Positions 54,465 to 64,000 of a stretch of 64,000 nucleotides of DNA are shown one piece after another (the first letter of the stretch is position 1; each line of letters opens with the position of its first letter). The translations under genes and the position numbers were made by a program. The stretch spans positions 17,188,501-17,252,500 of the forward strand of contig CM073518.1 in assembly GCA_037074615.1 (NCBI GenBank), given 5' to 3'. The notes beneath the pieces were generated by a model, which was not told where the DNA came from, did not search any database, and saw nothing but the letters and a program-made list of their open reading frames with translations. Source of the DNA: Leucaena leucocephala. Its lineage: Eukaryota > Streptophyta > Magnoliopsida > Fabales > Fabaceae.

Positions 54465-55015
54465 CCTGAGGATAAAACCAAAAATAAGCTTGTCAGCATT
54501 AACATATGTTCATGTTTTAATCGAACGAAGTTTCAAAAGTTTTGAACTTTTATCAGAACAAAAGGTTTATTTGCATTGGTGTTACACTCAACTTATCCCA
54601 TTTTATTCTCATTTATGATTAGCTTATATTCTCACCAATATATATACACCTATATTTGCCGGTTTCATAATTAACTTGACTATGAACTACCATAGCTATC
54701 ATAACTATGAAGTTCAATTTCTATTTTTTTTCCTTAGTTTTCTCATAGAAATGTCTAAGAGAAAAGTTTTCCATCATGCACGTTCTCTCTCATTTTCTTT
54801 GAGTTTTTTCTAGAATTTTCTCTAATGGTAAAAAGGTAAAAATATATGTTTTGTCCTCTAAATTTATATCAAGTTTTAGTTTAGTCCCTTAAGTGGGACA
54901 TTGGGGAAGACATTAGCCAGAGTCAATGGGGAAGACATTCGCCAGAGTTGGTTAGAGAATATGCTTTGTCGGCATTGGAGGAGAAGGAAGAAGACGAGGC
55001 ATGAAAAGATTAAGA
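54465..55015. other. Intergenic stretch
   Basis: No gene. A Mutator-MITE-like end (ggtaaaaatatatgttttgtcc, without partner) lies at about 54835-54900, and a short imperfect direct repeat (gggaagacatt.gccagagt) at 54903-54945. Confidence 0.4.
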
Positions 55016-55489
55016 TGTTAGAATAAAAACATCTCATACATAATATAATCTATCCAGATTATAACATAGATAAGTATAAAACCTATATGAGATGCAGCAG
55101 AAGACTTAAAGTTACTTCTCGCCATTAGCTTAACTAATCTAAGGAAGAAGTGGAATACAACTCAGAGACCTGTCAATAAGAAAATACTGTTAGATAAATA
55201 ATAGGTTCTTCGGTGATTAGGCACAATGATGGAAACTTGTGTACTGATGTTACAAATGGGGAACCTTCAGGAGTGAGCATAGAAACTAGGTTATCACTCT
55301 GGGACTCAGAAACTATCACACGATAAAAGTTGAATTGTTAATTTTCACTATCAGAAAATTAACCTTAATAAACTGAGTCAATAACCCATCTTGGATTGGG
55401 TCCAAATGACTATGGGTCACACTCAGAAATATTTATTAATTATCCTAATTAATATCTAAATAAGTTATATTATTAATAAATATCTCACA
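55016..55489 (-). repeat. Copia D 3' LTR
   Basis: 474 bp, TG...CA (plus-strand TGTTAGAATAAAAAC...ATATCTCACA). Identified from the purine tract on its inner side and the terminal dinucleotides; the 5' partner LTR is outside the window, so the ends are not confirmed by comparison. Confidence 0.75.
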
Positions 55490-55849
55490 TTCTCCCACTT
55501 GGCCCATATACTCAATGTCATTGCCCTGTCTAGGTAAACTGATGTCATGCTACAAGAATCATGGTGATAAGTCCCCTTTTATCGAGTATTACCTTTCATG
55601 TATTACAGGTAACAGCATCACTTGATGGGTATCACATTATACATGAACTCAATGTTTATCAATTTCAATAACAAAATGTATACGATCACAAATTTGAAAT
55701 GATAAACCACAAAATCTGATTTCATTGCTCATACCACCACTAGTCAAAAGGATGATGAAGTCCCATATGAGGTATATGTGTCATAAAGACGTTTGGTTTC
55801 AATCCTTTCATCAAAGGATTAGCCAACATATCTAATGTATTGATACGTT

Positions 55850-56285
55850 TAACAGAAACTTAGACATCCTGAACTCTTTCTCTCAATTAAAGGAATTTAA
55901 GTTTGACAAACTTGTTTCGACTTTTATTCTTTTTGTTGTTCGCTATGGCCACCACAACTACATTATCACAGTACATTCTGATTGGCTTAGAGATTGAATC
56001 CACAATCTTAAGCCCAGTAATAAAATTCCTTATCCAAATAGCTTGTGAACTTGTTTCAAAACACGCAATATACTCAGCATCACCGGTAGAAGGAGCTGTT
56101 TGAGTTTGCTTAGCGCTTCTCCACGATATAGCTCCTTCTACTAATAGGAAGATGTAACAAGATGTAGACTTATCCATGTTTACGCATCCTCCAAAATATA
56201 AATCTAAGTATCCAATTACGTCCAAATTGTCTGTTCTTCTATATGTGAGCATGTAGTGTTTAGTGCCTTGTAGGTACCTAAACAC
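55850..56285 (-). pseudogene. Copia D RNase H region
   Basis: Open 56285-55887: FRYLQGTKHYMLTYRRTD, VIGYLDLYFGGCVNMDKSTSC, then AISWRSAKQTQTAPSTGDAE with YIACFETSSQAIWI, and MYCDNVVVVAIANN. The catalytic positions resemble those of the other elements, with GDAE where TEAE is usual. It ends early in KFVKLKFL. Confidence 0.85.
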
Positions 56286-57192
56286 CTTCTTTGTAGCTGT
56301 CCAATGTGCTTCCCCCTTTGGTATCTTCCCAACATACCCACAATAAAAGTGATGTCAGGTCTTGTTCAAACCTGTGCATATATCAAGCTTCCCACCACTG
56401 AAGCATATGGGACATTTTCTGTCTGTTTCCTTTTAAGCTCAGTTTCAAGACATTATTTTAGACTAAATTTATCTTCCTTTTCAATAAGAGCTATATTAGA
56501 TGAATAGTTTTGTATTATGAATCGTTCAAGAATCTTGAAAATGTAAGACTCTTGAGATAAGCCTACAAGATATTGGGTTCTATCTCTATGGATCTTTATG
56601 ACAATGACATAAGATGCCCTACCCATGTCTTTCATATCAAAACTTTTGAATATAAACTATTTCACCTCATGCAATAGCCCAAAATCATTGGTAGCGAGTA
56701 AAATGTCATCCACATACAAAATCAAGAATATGATCATACTCCTACTAGTCTTGTGGTATATACAATCATCCATAATGTTCTCAACAAAACCAAATGATGT
56801 GATCACTTCATGGAGTTTCAAGTACCACTGTTGTGAAGCCTGTTTCAGATCATCTATTGATTTCTTTAGCTTGCATACCAATTGTTCTTTATCTTCTGTA
56901 ACGAATCCCTCAGGTTATTTCATATAGATTTCTTCCTCCAGTTCACCATTGAGGAATGCAGTCTTCATACCCATTTGGTGCAACTCCAGATCAAAATGGG
57001 TAACTAATGCATGATTATGCTGGACGAATCTTTCTTAGATACAGGTGAAAAGGTTTCACTATAATCGATTCCCTCCACTTGAGTGAAGCCCTTAGCGACC
57101 AACCTAGCCTTGTATCTATCAACATTGCATTGTGAGTCTCTTTTGATTTTATAAACCCATTTACAGCTAATAGTCTTAGACCTACTAGGCAA
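56286..57192 (-). pseudogene. Copia D reverse transcriptase
   Basis: Pieces in order: 57192-57004 (CKWVYKIKRDSQCNVDRYKA, RLVAKGFTQVEGIDYSETFS), a gap with stops near 56900-57000 containing an AFLNGELEEEIYM-like run, 56881-56657 (KKSIDDLKQASQQWYLKLHE, LILYVDDILLATND) and 56635-56453 (MKDMGRASYVIVIKIHRDR, SYIFKILERF), then a connection region to RNase H. The YVDD motif is intact, but stops separate every piece. Confidence 0.87.
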
Positions 57193-58029
57193 CTCTACAA
57201 GTTTTTAAACATGGTTGTTTGCCATAAAATTCATTTTATCAATCATAGCATCATGCCATAACTTAGAGTTTGCATTCTTCACGCCCTAAGTAAATGTTAA
57301 AGGATCATTATCAATATTTACATCACAGTCAACTTCAGCAGAATACAAACATAGTCATCAGGTAATACTGATCTTCTTTCTCTAGTTAACCACCTTAATA
57401 CAACTTCTTGGGTTAATCCAGGTTGCTAAATAGGGACATCATTTATCACATTTTGTGGTGGTTCCACTTGTGTGATAGGTTAACCATCCGATATTTCCAT
57501 CTTGTTCAACATCGTCAACTTGAGACATAGGGTCTACATCATATTCAATGTAAATCCCAACAGTGTGATGATAATTAACTATTGACATTCCCTCATGAAT
57601 GATATCTGTGGTTCGCTCTATGTGATCATCTAGTGGACAATCACTCCTACTGATCACATCATTCTTAAGAAATTTGGTATTTCTAGACTGTACAAACTTT
57701 TTAGAAGGTGGAGGACAATAAAACTTATAACCCTTTGACCTTTCTGCAAGCCTACAAAGTAAACTCTAATGGTTTTGGGGTCTTACTTCTTCTCCTATGG
57801 ATTATACACCCTTACTTCAGCAGGACAACCCCATACCTTAAAATGATTCAAACTGGGTTTCCATCCCTTCATGATTTCAAAGGGTGTCTTGAATACTGCC
57901 TTTGTTAGAATTCTGTTTAATATGTATGTGGGTTTCTTAAGTGCTTCCTTCCAGAGAAGATGGCAGTTTGGAGCTACTCATCATGCTCCTAACTATATCC
58001 AGCAAGGTCTTATTTCTTCTTTCTGCTAC
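57193..58029 (-). pseudogene. Copia D integrase C-terminal region and linker, part 1
   Basis: Degenerate sequence between RT and the X5 insertion. On the minus strand near 58029-57860 it encodes the integrase tail (a sequence of the type NLAGYSXEHDE, then LPSSLWKEAL and LNRILTKAVFKTPFEI), followed by a linker with an acidic open stretch 57657-57439. The last five bases (gctac, 58025-58029) are the X5 target duplication. Confidence 0.65.
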
Positions 58030-59623
58030 TGTAACATCCCAATTTTTAGGCCTAGAGACTCAGAAAATAGCCTGAAATAGATAGGCTACCAGACCCCTTT
58101 GAGCAGAAATCCCATAAACATACAGAGGCTTTTTAGGGACTAAACTGCAAATAAGTAAAAGTACAGGGACTGATATATAAATAATGAAAGTTTCTAGGGG
58201 CATAATGGTCATTTAAGAAAAGAAAGGGACTAAAGTGAAAAGTCTAAAAGTATCATGGTGCAAAAGTAAAAGTAGACACAAGTTGTGGGCTATTAAGTGT
58301 AATTATGAAAAGTTGAGGGACTTAATTGAAAAGGAGAAAAGTTTCCAGGGGCAAAATGGTAATTATAGAAAATTGAGCCGAAAGTGGCTTGGAACTGCCG
58401 GAAAGCATTTCAGTCCCAAATTTTACCAGTAGATAGAGGAAATGATGTTGGTTAATCTGGCTTAATACAGGAATTTTATTAAAGGTTCAGATAGCTGAAA
58501 TTTATATGATAGTTAAAAAGTTATCCAAAATTTTTATCAGATCTCCTGGACCTCAGATATGAGTGAAAAGTTACAAGAATGTGCGTCCTGTGAAGATGGA
58601 GGTCAGAGAACTGACAAAATCCCGAAAGGAGTTCTGTAGAAAAAGTTATTCACTTTTTAGTAAATTTAGATGGGAGTTTATGAACTCCTGGTATCCGATA
58701 GGAAGATTTGGCAGTAAATAAACTGGGACTAAATGAGCCAAGGTGACGTAACGCAGAGGCCCATAATGACACCAAGGAAGGCCCAGGCCCAGGATATCAG
58801 TTCAACGATAAAAGGGGCCGGTGTCCCCAAAAAGGTGCAAAATGACCAAAATACCCCTATGTTATAAAATAATTAAAGAATGAGCGAAGGGTATTTTGGT
58901 CATTTGACTAAGGTTAGACAGTCAAGAAAGGTTATCTGGATAGTTGACCAGGGTCAGAGAATACTCTGGTAAGATGTGAAAAAATAGTAATGCCCCTAGA
59001 CTCATTAAAGTAAATAAAGAGGAACCAATGGCATTTTGGTAATTTGCCAAGGGATATTTCTTGGGAATCGAGCCATCCAAGTATTTGAGCTTGATCAGAA
59101 ACCTAAGATAGCATTCCCAGAGTGCAAAAACGTAGCCCAAGAATTATGTGTGTTAAAGTGGCATTAAAATACTATTTTAGTGCTTTTTCAATAAAGTAAG
59201 GTTACTCGGTTGACATGATAACCGGGGAATTGATCAGATAAAGTCCTGGACTTATCTGAAATCCATAAGGTGGCATGAAAGGTGTCCTTATGGGACCCAT
59301 TAAGATGCCACATGGCACTAATCTAGAGGGGAAGAAAAAGCTAAGGACACGTGGCACGATCTCAGCCGTTGATTCCGGTATAAGACTCTGAAATTCTCTG
59401 GAAGTGCTGAGTCAGCTGGTGAGGTGTCACCATTATGCCACCTAAGCGTGTGAGGTGTCCCATGATGATATCACTTTTGATGAGTCATCATGGAGGGTGA
59501 TGTCATCACGATGATGCAGGCGAAGCTTCTTGAGGAAGCAAGCGATCTGAGCCGTTCATCGTGATTCGATCTGAGCCGTTCATCGTGATTCGATCTGAGC
59601 CATCCATTCCACCTCCCTCCACC

Positions 59624-59631
59624 TATAAATA
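59624..59631 (+). promoter_or_regulatory. TATA box of solo LTR X5
   Basis: TATAAATA followed by accccTCCACCCCC and then a roughly 75-bp GA/GAA-rich tract at 59677-59751. The same order is present in the other four X copies, so this is the likely LTR core promoter and start of the transcribed leader. Confidence 0.65.
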
Positions 59632-60100
59632 CCCCTCCACCCCCTCCCATTTCATTCATCCCACGAAAATAACCATAAAGAGAAGAGAAAGGAAGAGAGA
59701 GAGAAAAAAAGAGAGAAGGAAAGAGAAAGAAAGGAAGAGAAAGAAGGAGTTCTGGCGGAACTAGGAGCAATCCAAGGAGCTTAGGGACTCGGCAAGTTTA
59801 GAAATAAGGTAAATAATTTATTCTAGTCCCTGCTCTAATAAATTAGAGGATTGTTCTTATATATTAGATACTTATAATAGAAAAATATCTCACTCTATAA
59901 GGTTAGCCGTGGATAGGAAGAAAGTTAAGGGATTGACAGAATAGGGGTATTACCTCAAGATAAACCTGAATTAAGTAGAGTTATGTGTAAGGAATTGGAA
60001 GACACGCAGCGGAAATAAACTTTAAAAATTTTCCATTCCTTGCCAGGATCTGCCGTATGTGTTTAAGTCAAGTGGAAAGAATCATTACCCTTAGTGTTGC

Positions 60101-60244
60101 TCAGCGAATTTCACAGCTTCTCTACGTGGGTGGTGATCTCTTTCTGATCGCAAGAAATCGACGGAGTGTTCCTCAGCGACCTTCACAGATTCTCTCCGCG
60201 GACGGTGGTCTCTTTCCGATCACAAGAAGTCGACGCCTCAGGTC
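60101..60244. repeat. Two-unit 72-bp repeat in Y2
   Basis: Units start tcagcga at 60101 and 60173. They share ttcacag, ttctct, ggtggtctcttt and atcgcaagaa-type segments with substitutions. It occupies the place that the 51-bp minisatellite has in Y1. Confidence 0.75.
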
Positions 60245-60655
60245 GGCTTCCTCTACTGGTATCCACACGAACAGCGTTCCAACCACGAACGACGTGCTAG
60301 CGTCTCCTGTCCCTCCAAGGCTTTCACAAGTCTCCGTCTCTATTTCAGCAGTTTCTTGTCTGCAAACCTTTTGCAGATTCCGTTCGGCCTTTTGTGTTCT
60401 GTGTTATTTTCAAACGTAGCTCCTCCAATCAAATATAGAGGATGCTATGCGTTTTTCCACTTGACCTAATTGGATTTTGGAGTTAATCTTATATTAATTC
60501 CGAATTGATACAATATCATATATTGTATAATTTTATAAGAAACTAATTAAATAAAATAATATTAAATCCGTCCCACAGATTTAATTACTTATTTATTTAA
60601 CTTTAAATAAAGATGAGACTGAGTTATATTTGATTTATTCCCATAAATCAAATTT

Positions 60656-61010
60656 GAGATATCCTATCAATTTAAATTTCGAATTTCAAACGTGATAGAG
60701 ATTTAATTTATCCTTATAAATTAAATCTTATAAATATCTCTTATATGAGATATCCTATCAATTTGAATTTCGAATTTCAAACGTGATAGAGATTTAATTT
60801 ATCCTTATAAATTAAATCTTATAAATATCTCTTATATGAGATATCCTATCAATTTGAATTTCGAATTTCAAACGTGATAGAGATTTAATTTATCCTTATA
60901 AATTAAATCTTATAAATATCTCTTATATGAGATATCCTATCAATTTGAATTTCGAATTCAAACGTGATAGGGATTTAATTTATCCTTATAAATTAAATCT
61001 CATATATCTC
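60656..61010. repeat. 91-bp tandem array, about four units
   Basis: Units begin gagatatcctatcaattt at 60656, 60747, 60838 and 60929, each exactly 91 bp apart and nearly identical; the last is truncated and slightly diverged. Each holds the inverted pair taatttatccttataaatta. Y1 has a single-copy counterpart at about 18620-18790. Confidence 0.93.
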
Positions 61011-63004
61011 ATATATATAATATATATATATATATATACGAATTTATATATATACGAATATAAATAAATATATATACATTCACCTGGATCTTTCATTGAA
61101 TCTGGACATGTCTTAGATTCAATGAATCTGGACATCATAGCTCGTGTTGGGCTATTTTGTGTGCGACCCTGTAGGCCCATATGAAGTTGGCAGTGGGCCA
61201 TTTGCTATACTAGCCCACAAGTCGCAAGCGGTCTCTAGCAAGACATAACAACTACCCAAATCATATGAGGATCGATAAACGATGTAACCTTTTATACAAC
61301 CATATCATGTCCCTTCTGTCACGCGATATTTTGGTCATGGATGAGGCATGGATAATGTCATCCTCCTATTCCCGACCGTTACTTTCTCGATCCCTGAGTA
61401 GTCTGACTATAGAGATGGAACTACCTTTCCATTACAGTATGGCCATACATTTCTCAGACTCACTCATCGAGGGGCCCAGTAATATCTCTCCACGAATGTG
61501 AGGGACAAATTCCATCTTGACCATTCACATTCCTCCGCATGAAAAACCACTAAGCCCGAACATAGTCTTTATGATCACTCGGTCAAAAGTGACTTTTGAC
61601 TAGGTCAAAGCTGAGCGTTTTGTCATGTAGGAATCCATGATGATCTCAGGTCAAAGGGCATATTGACATGGTTTGTATATGAGAGAAGCTTATGACGTTA
61701 CCCATGCAGTTCTCTCATAGCGGGTCGGTCCAACACCCTGTACTCTTACATGTGCTTATGACTTTGATTTATATCTCTATACATCTTCAAAGTCATACTG
61801 GTCTTATTTCATCTGTGCTCCCACATAGATGATCGACCAGGGACATTTAGGATAATATCATGAATTATCCAAGGATGGTCATCATAGTAAACATGCAAAT
61901 AATATGATAACTCAATTAATAAATTCATAAATCAATAATGTTCATAAGACAATGATTGGCCCCTAGGGCACGATTTCCAACATTATGCTGGATAAGGAGA
62001 TAATAAAATGGTATTATGCTATGTATAGGCTCTGACCTATAAAAAGAAGGAACCTCAGAGCAAAGGCTAAGGCTAAAGGAAAGGCTACATGCTAGGTAGT
62101 AAACTTACCTAAACTTGTATGTGTTGAATGTATGGTTGATTGTGGTATGGCTTGATTGATTGATGTTAATATGTAATTATTGAAGCTTTGTTCTATGATT
62201 ACTCTGGCCAATTGTAGTTCATATGTTACATGGAAGCATGCACATTACATTAAGATGACACAATCACAAGTAAGCACTAATATCAATCATTGATGCATAC
62301 ATTGTTTAGTACTGTTTGCTACTGAGATTTCCCCTGAAATCTCACCCTGTCCATATCAATCTAATTACAGCAGGTCTTCTCAAGATGGAGGAGATGAGGA
62401 TACATGAAGAGAAGTTAAGAATTATTTAACATGATTGATGTGTGATTGATGTATGTTATGCATATGTATGTAAAGTTGGTATGCTGGAATTTTCCACCAT
62501 GAACAGTAACTCGTGGTGACATAGTGATGTTTGATCCATAATTAAAGATAGTAAATGGTTGAATAAATGTATGATATTTTTATGGTAAATAGTAGACATA
62601 CCAAGCTTCGATTTGATATATAGAATGCCTTATTTGGATGTCTACACATGGAGATATAATTTATCAAAGTTGGGACCAAAATGCAGGATTCAGAGGGAAA
62701 ATGTTGGATGAATGGTAAACTTGTAGCATTGACTGACGTTGACTTGGTCAATTCTTGGTCAACAAGTTTTTTTTCCTGAAAGAGGATTAAGTTAACTTAA
62801 TGTATCAATTTGAACCACTTCATTTCAATTTTTTTAGAATTAATTATGATTTTTCAAAGTTGGGTCACTCGTCTGGAATTTCCACAGTGAACAGTACTCG
62901 ATAGAGTAAAACTCCAGACTGAGTGATTTGCCTTCAATGACCTTGAAAGTGGTTCCAAATGCTACCAAATGGTCCCTAAGACGTATGAAAATTAGGATGT
63001 GATA

Positions 63005-63991
63005 GCTACACCATTCATGTCAGGTGAGTCAAGCATGGTATTTTGGACTACTATACCTTGCTCTCGTAGAAAATCAGCAAATAGACCTGGCGCTTGTCCT
63101 TCACTAGTGTATTTGTCATAATACTCACCACCACAGTCTGATCTCACGATCTTGTTTGGCCTCCCAATCTATTTTTCTACTTCTACTTTATATTCCTTGA
63201 AAGCATCTAGTACCTCACTTTTATTATAAAGCATGTAACATACATATATTGTGAGTAATTGTCAATAAAGGTTATAAAGTACTTTTGACCATGCGCAGTT
63301 AAATCAGGGCAACAAATATGTGTGTGTATAATATTTAGCAATTCAGAACTTCTCTTATCCCCTTTATATGACTTATTGGTCCTCTTTTCTCTTATGCAAT
63401 CCACACAAGATAAAATTCTAAATGGTTTAAAGATGGAAGAATTTCATCTTTATTTAACATTTTGATTCTGTCAACAGAGATATGTCCTAATATCCTATGC
63501 CACAGGCTATAAGAATTATCATCGATGACACTTCTCTTAGTACCATGCGAAAAAGAAAAAGATTGAGGTGAATCAAAAATAATTTTAAATAAACCATCAA
63601 TCATAACCAAATTCGCAATCAAAACAGAATCATTTGACAAAGTCATAAGTTTCTTAGAAAGAATTAAATAATAATCAAATAGAATAAATTTTGATATAGA
63701 AATCAAATTCCTTTTGTAAGAGGAAACATAAAAAAATTCATAAAGTTCCAAAACATGATTATTCGAAAAGGTTATGCTAAAAGTTTCAACGGCTTTCACA
63801 GGATCTCCTCTCCCACTACTTGAAAGGATAATTTCCTCATTGGAATGTGGGGGCCTGCTTGATAGAAAGCCCTGCATAGTAGTCAAAATGTGAATAATTA
63901 AACCAGTGTCAATCCTCCAATTGGCATCATTAACGCTAGAAAAATTAGATTCAAAAGTAACACACGATGAAAGCATACATCTCATCTTCAT
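63005..63991 (-). pseudogene. Copia D protease and integrase, part 2
   Basis: From 63991 down: a protease-like start (NWRIDTGLIIHILTT, where W(I)IDSGATxH is usual), LELYEFFYVSSYKRNLISIS, then the integrase zinc-finger beginning (LWHRILGHISVDRIKMLNKD). From 63404: CIREKRTNKSYKGDKRSSE, then LLNIIHTHICCPD and YFITFIDNYSQYMYV, the first catalytic region. It then decays to the X5 insertion site at 63004; the catalytic glutamate region lies beyond it at about 57970-58029. Confidence 0.82.
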
Positions 63992-64000
63992 TATATGTTG

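Larger units (their letters stand above)
59986..61982 (-). mobile_element. Solo LTR Y2 nested in X5
   Basis: 1997 bp flanked by a perfect 5-bp target duplication ttatg (59981-59985, 61983-61987). On the minus strand it starts TGTTGGAAATCGTGCCC and ends CCAATTCCTTACA, matching Y1 (17719-19663). It contains a 72-bp repeat (60101-60244), a 91-bp tandem array (60656-61010) and an AT microsatellite (61015-61077). It is the youngest layer of the D/X5/Y2 nest. Confidence 0.9.
58030..63004 (+). mobile_element. Solo LTR X5 nested in copia D, itself split by Y2
   Basis: Ends TGTAACATCCC... and ...GGATGTGATA (last CA decayed), with a perfect target duplication gctac (58025-58029, 63005-63009). Removing Y2 (59986-61982 plus one ttatg copy) leaves about 2973 bp. 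It carries the plus-strand TATA box at 59624-59631 and the GA tract 59677-59751. The blocks at 58050-58900 and 61990-62350 match X1 and X3 inverted, and 62450-62960 resembles X4. Just before the TATA box, a 22-bp unit (tcatcgtgattcgatctgag) is tandemly repeated at about 59558-59600. No internal domain, so a solo LTR. Confidence 0.87.
55016..64000 (-). mobile_element. Copia D: Ty1/copia element, nested insertions, 5' part outside window
   Basis: The 3' LTR is at 55016-55489, preceded on the minus strand by the purine tract (complement of ttctcccactt). Upstream, on the minus strand: RNase H, RT, linker, then integrase split by solo LTR X5 (58030-63004) and resuming at 63005 through protease at 63991 and off the window. 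Gag, primer site and 5' LTR are not included. Stops and frameshifts are frequent. The left flank of the LTR is taaga (55011-55015); its partner would lie beyond 64000. Confidence 0.9.

Noticed and set aside
60656..61010. Regularly spaced repeats resembling a CRISPR array
   Set aside because: Units are 91 bp of continuous near-identical sequence with no unique spacers, inside an LTR of a plant genome: a tandem repeat.

Overview
The window is nuclear DNA of a dicot-type flowering plant. The evidence is AT-rich sequence, spliced fragments of plant nuclear genes (magnesium-chelatase subunit D, a pollen-type polygalacturonase and a SUVH histone methyltransferase), a tRNA-derived SINE, and dense Ty1/copia elements primed by initiator-Met tRNA, with solo LTRs, CACTA, hAT-like and Mutator-like remnants. 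I found no intact host gene: all three recognised genes carry inactivating lesions. It reads as a decaying, repeat-rich (pericentromeric-like) block. Gene and family names rest on motifs recognised by eye, since no search could be run.

Layout. 1-8110: the 3' part of a degenerate copia element (A, +), split by two solo LTRs of one large family (X1, X2). 8938-11121: a polygalacturonase pseudogene (-) with a CACTA end in intron 1 and a duplicated upstream block. 11778-12710: a CACTA TNP2 transposase remnant. 12711-15108: a non-coding LTR-like repeat rich in TTATCGA/TCGATAA. 15109-17434: solo LTR X3. 17719-19663: solo LTR Y1 with a 51-bp minisatellite. 20613-21223: an hAT-like non-autonomous element. 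21587-40896: the 3' half of a ChlD pseudogene (+, eight recognisable exons). Its introns host solo LTR X4, copia B (-), copia C (+, young, with an intact pol frame) and Mutator-type MITEs.

42902-50861: a full-length copia element (E, -) with a perfect 5-bp target duplication and an extra 222-codon ORF ahead of gag. 51496-51814: a Stowaway-like MITE. 52308-52520: a SINE with a 9-bp target duplication. 53172-54464: a SUVH pseudogene (-). 55016-64000: copia D (-), running off the window, whose integrase is split by solo LTR X5, itself split by solo LTR Y2: three levels of nesting, each with its own target duplication.

The best candidates for something new are copia B, where the gag position holds a piece of a host sugar-phosphate/phosphate translocator gene, and the accessory acidic ORF of copia E. 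Young and old insertions sit in the introns of one dead gene, and seven solo LTRs (five X, two Y) occur without any internal retrotransposon region, which points to strong LTR-LTR recombination.
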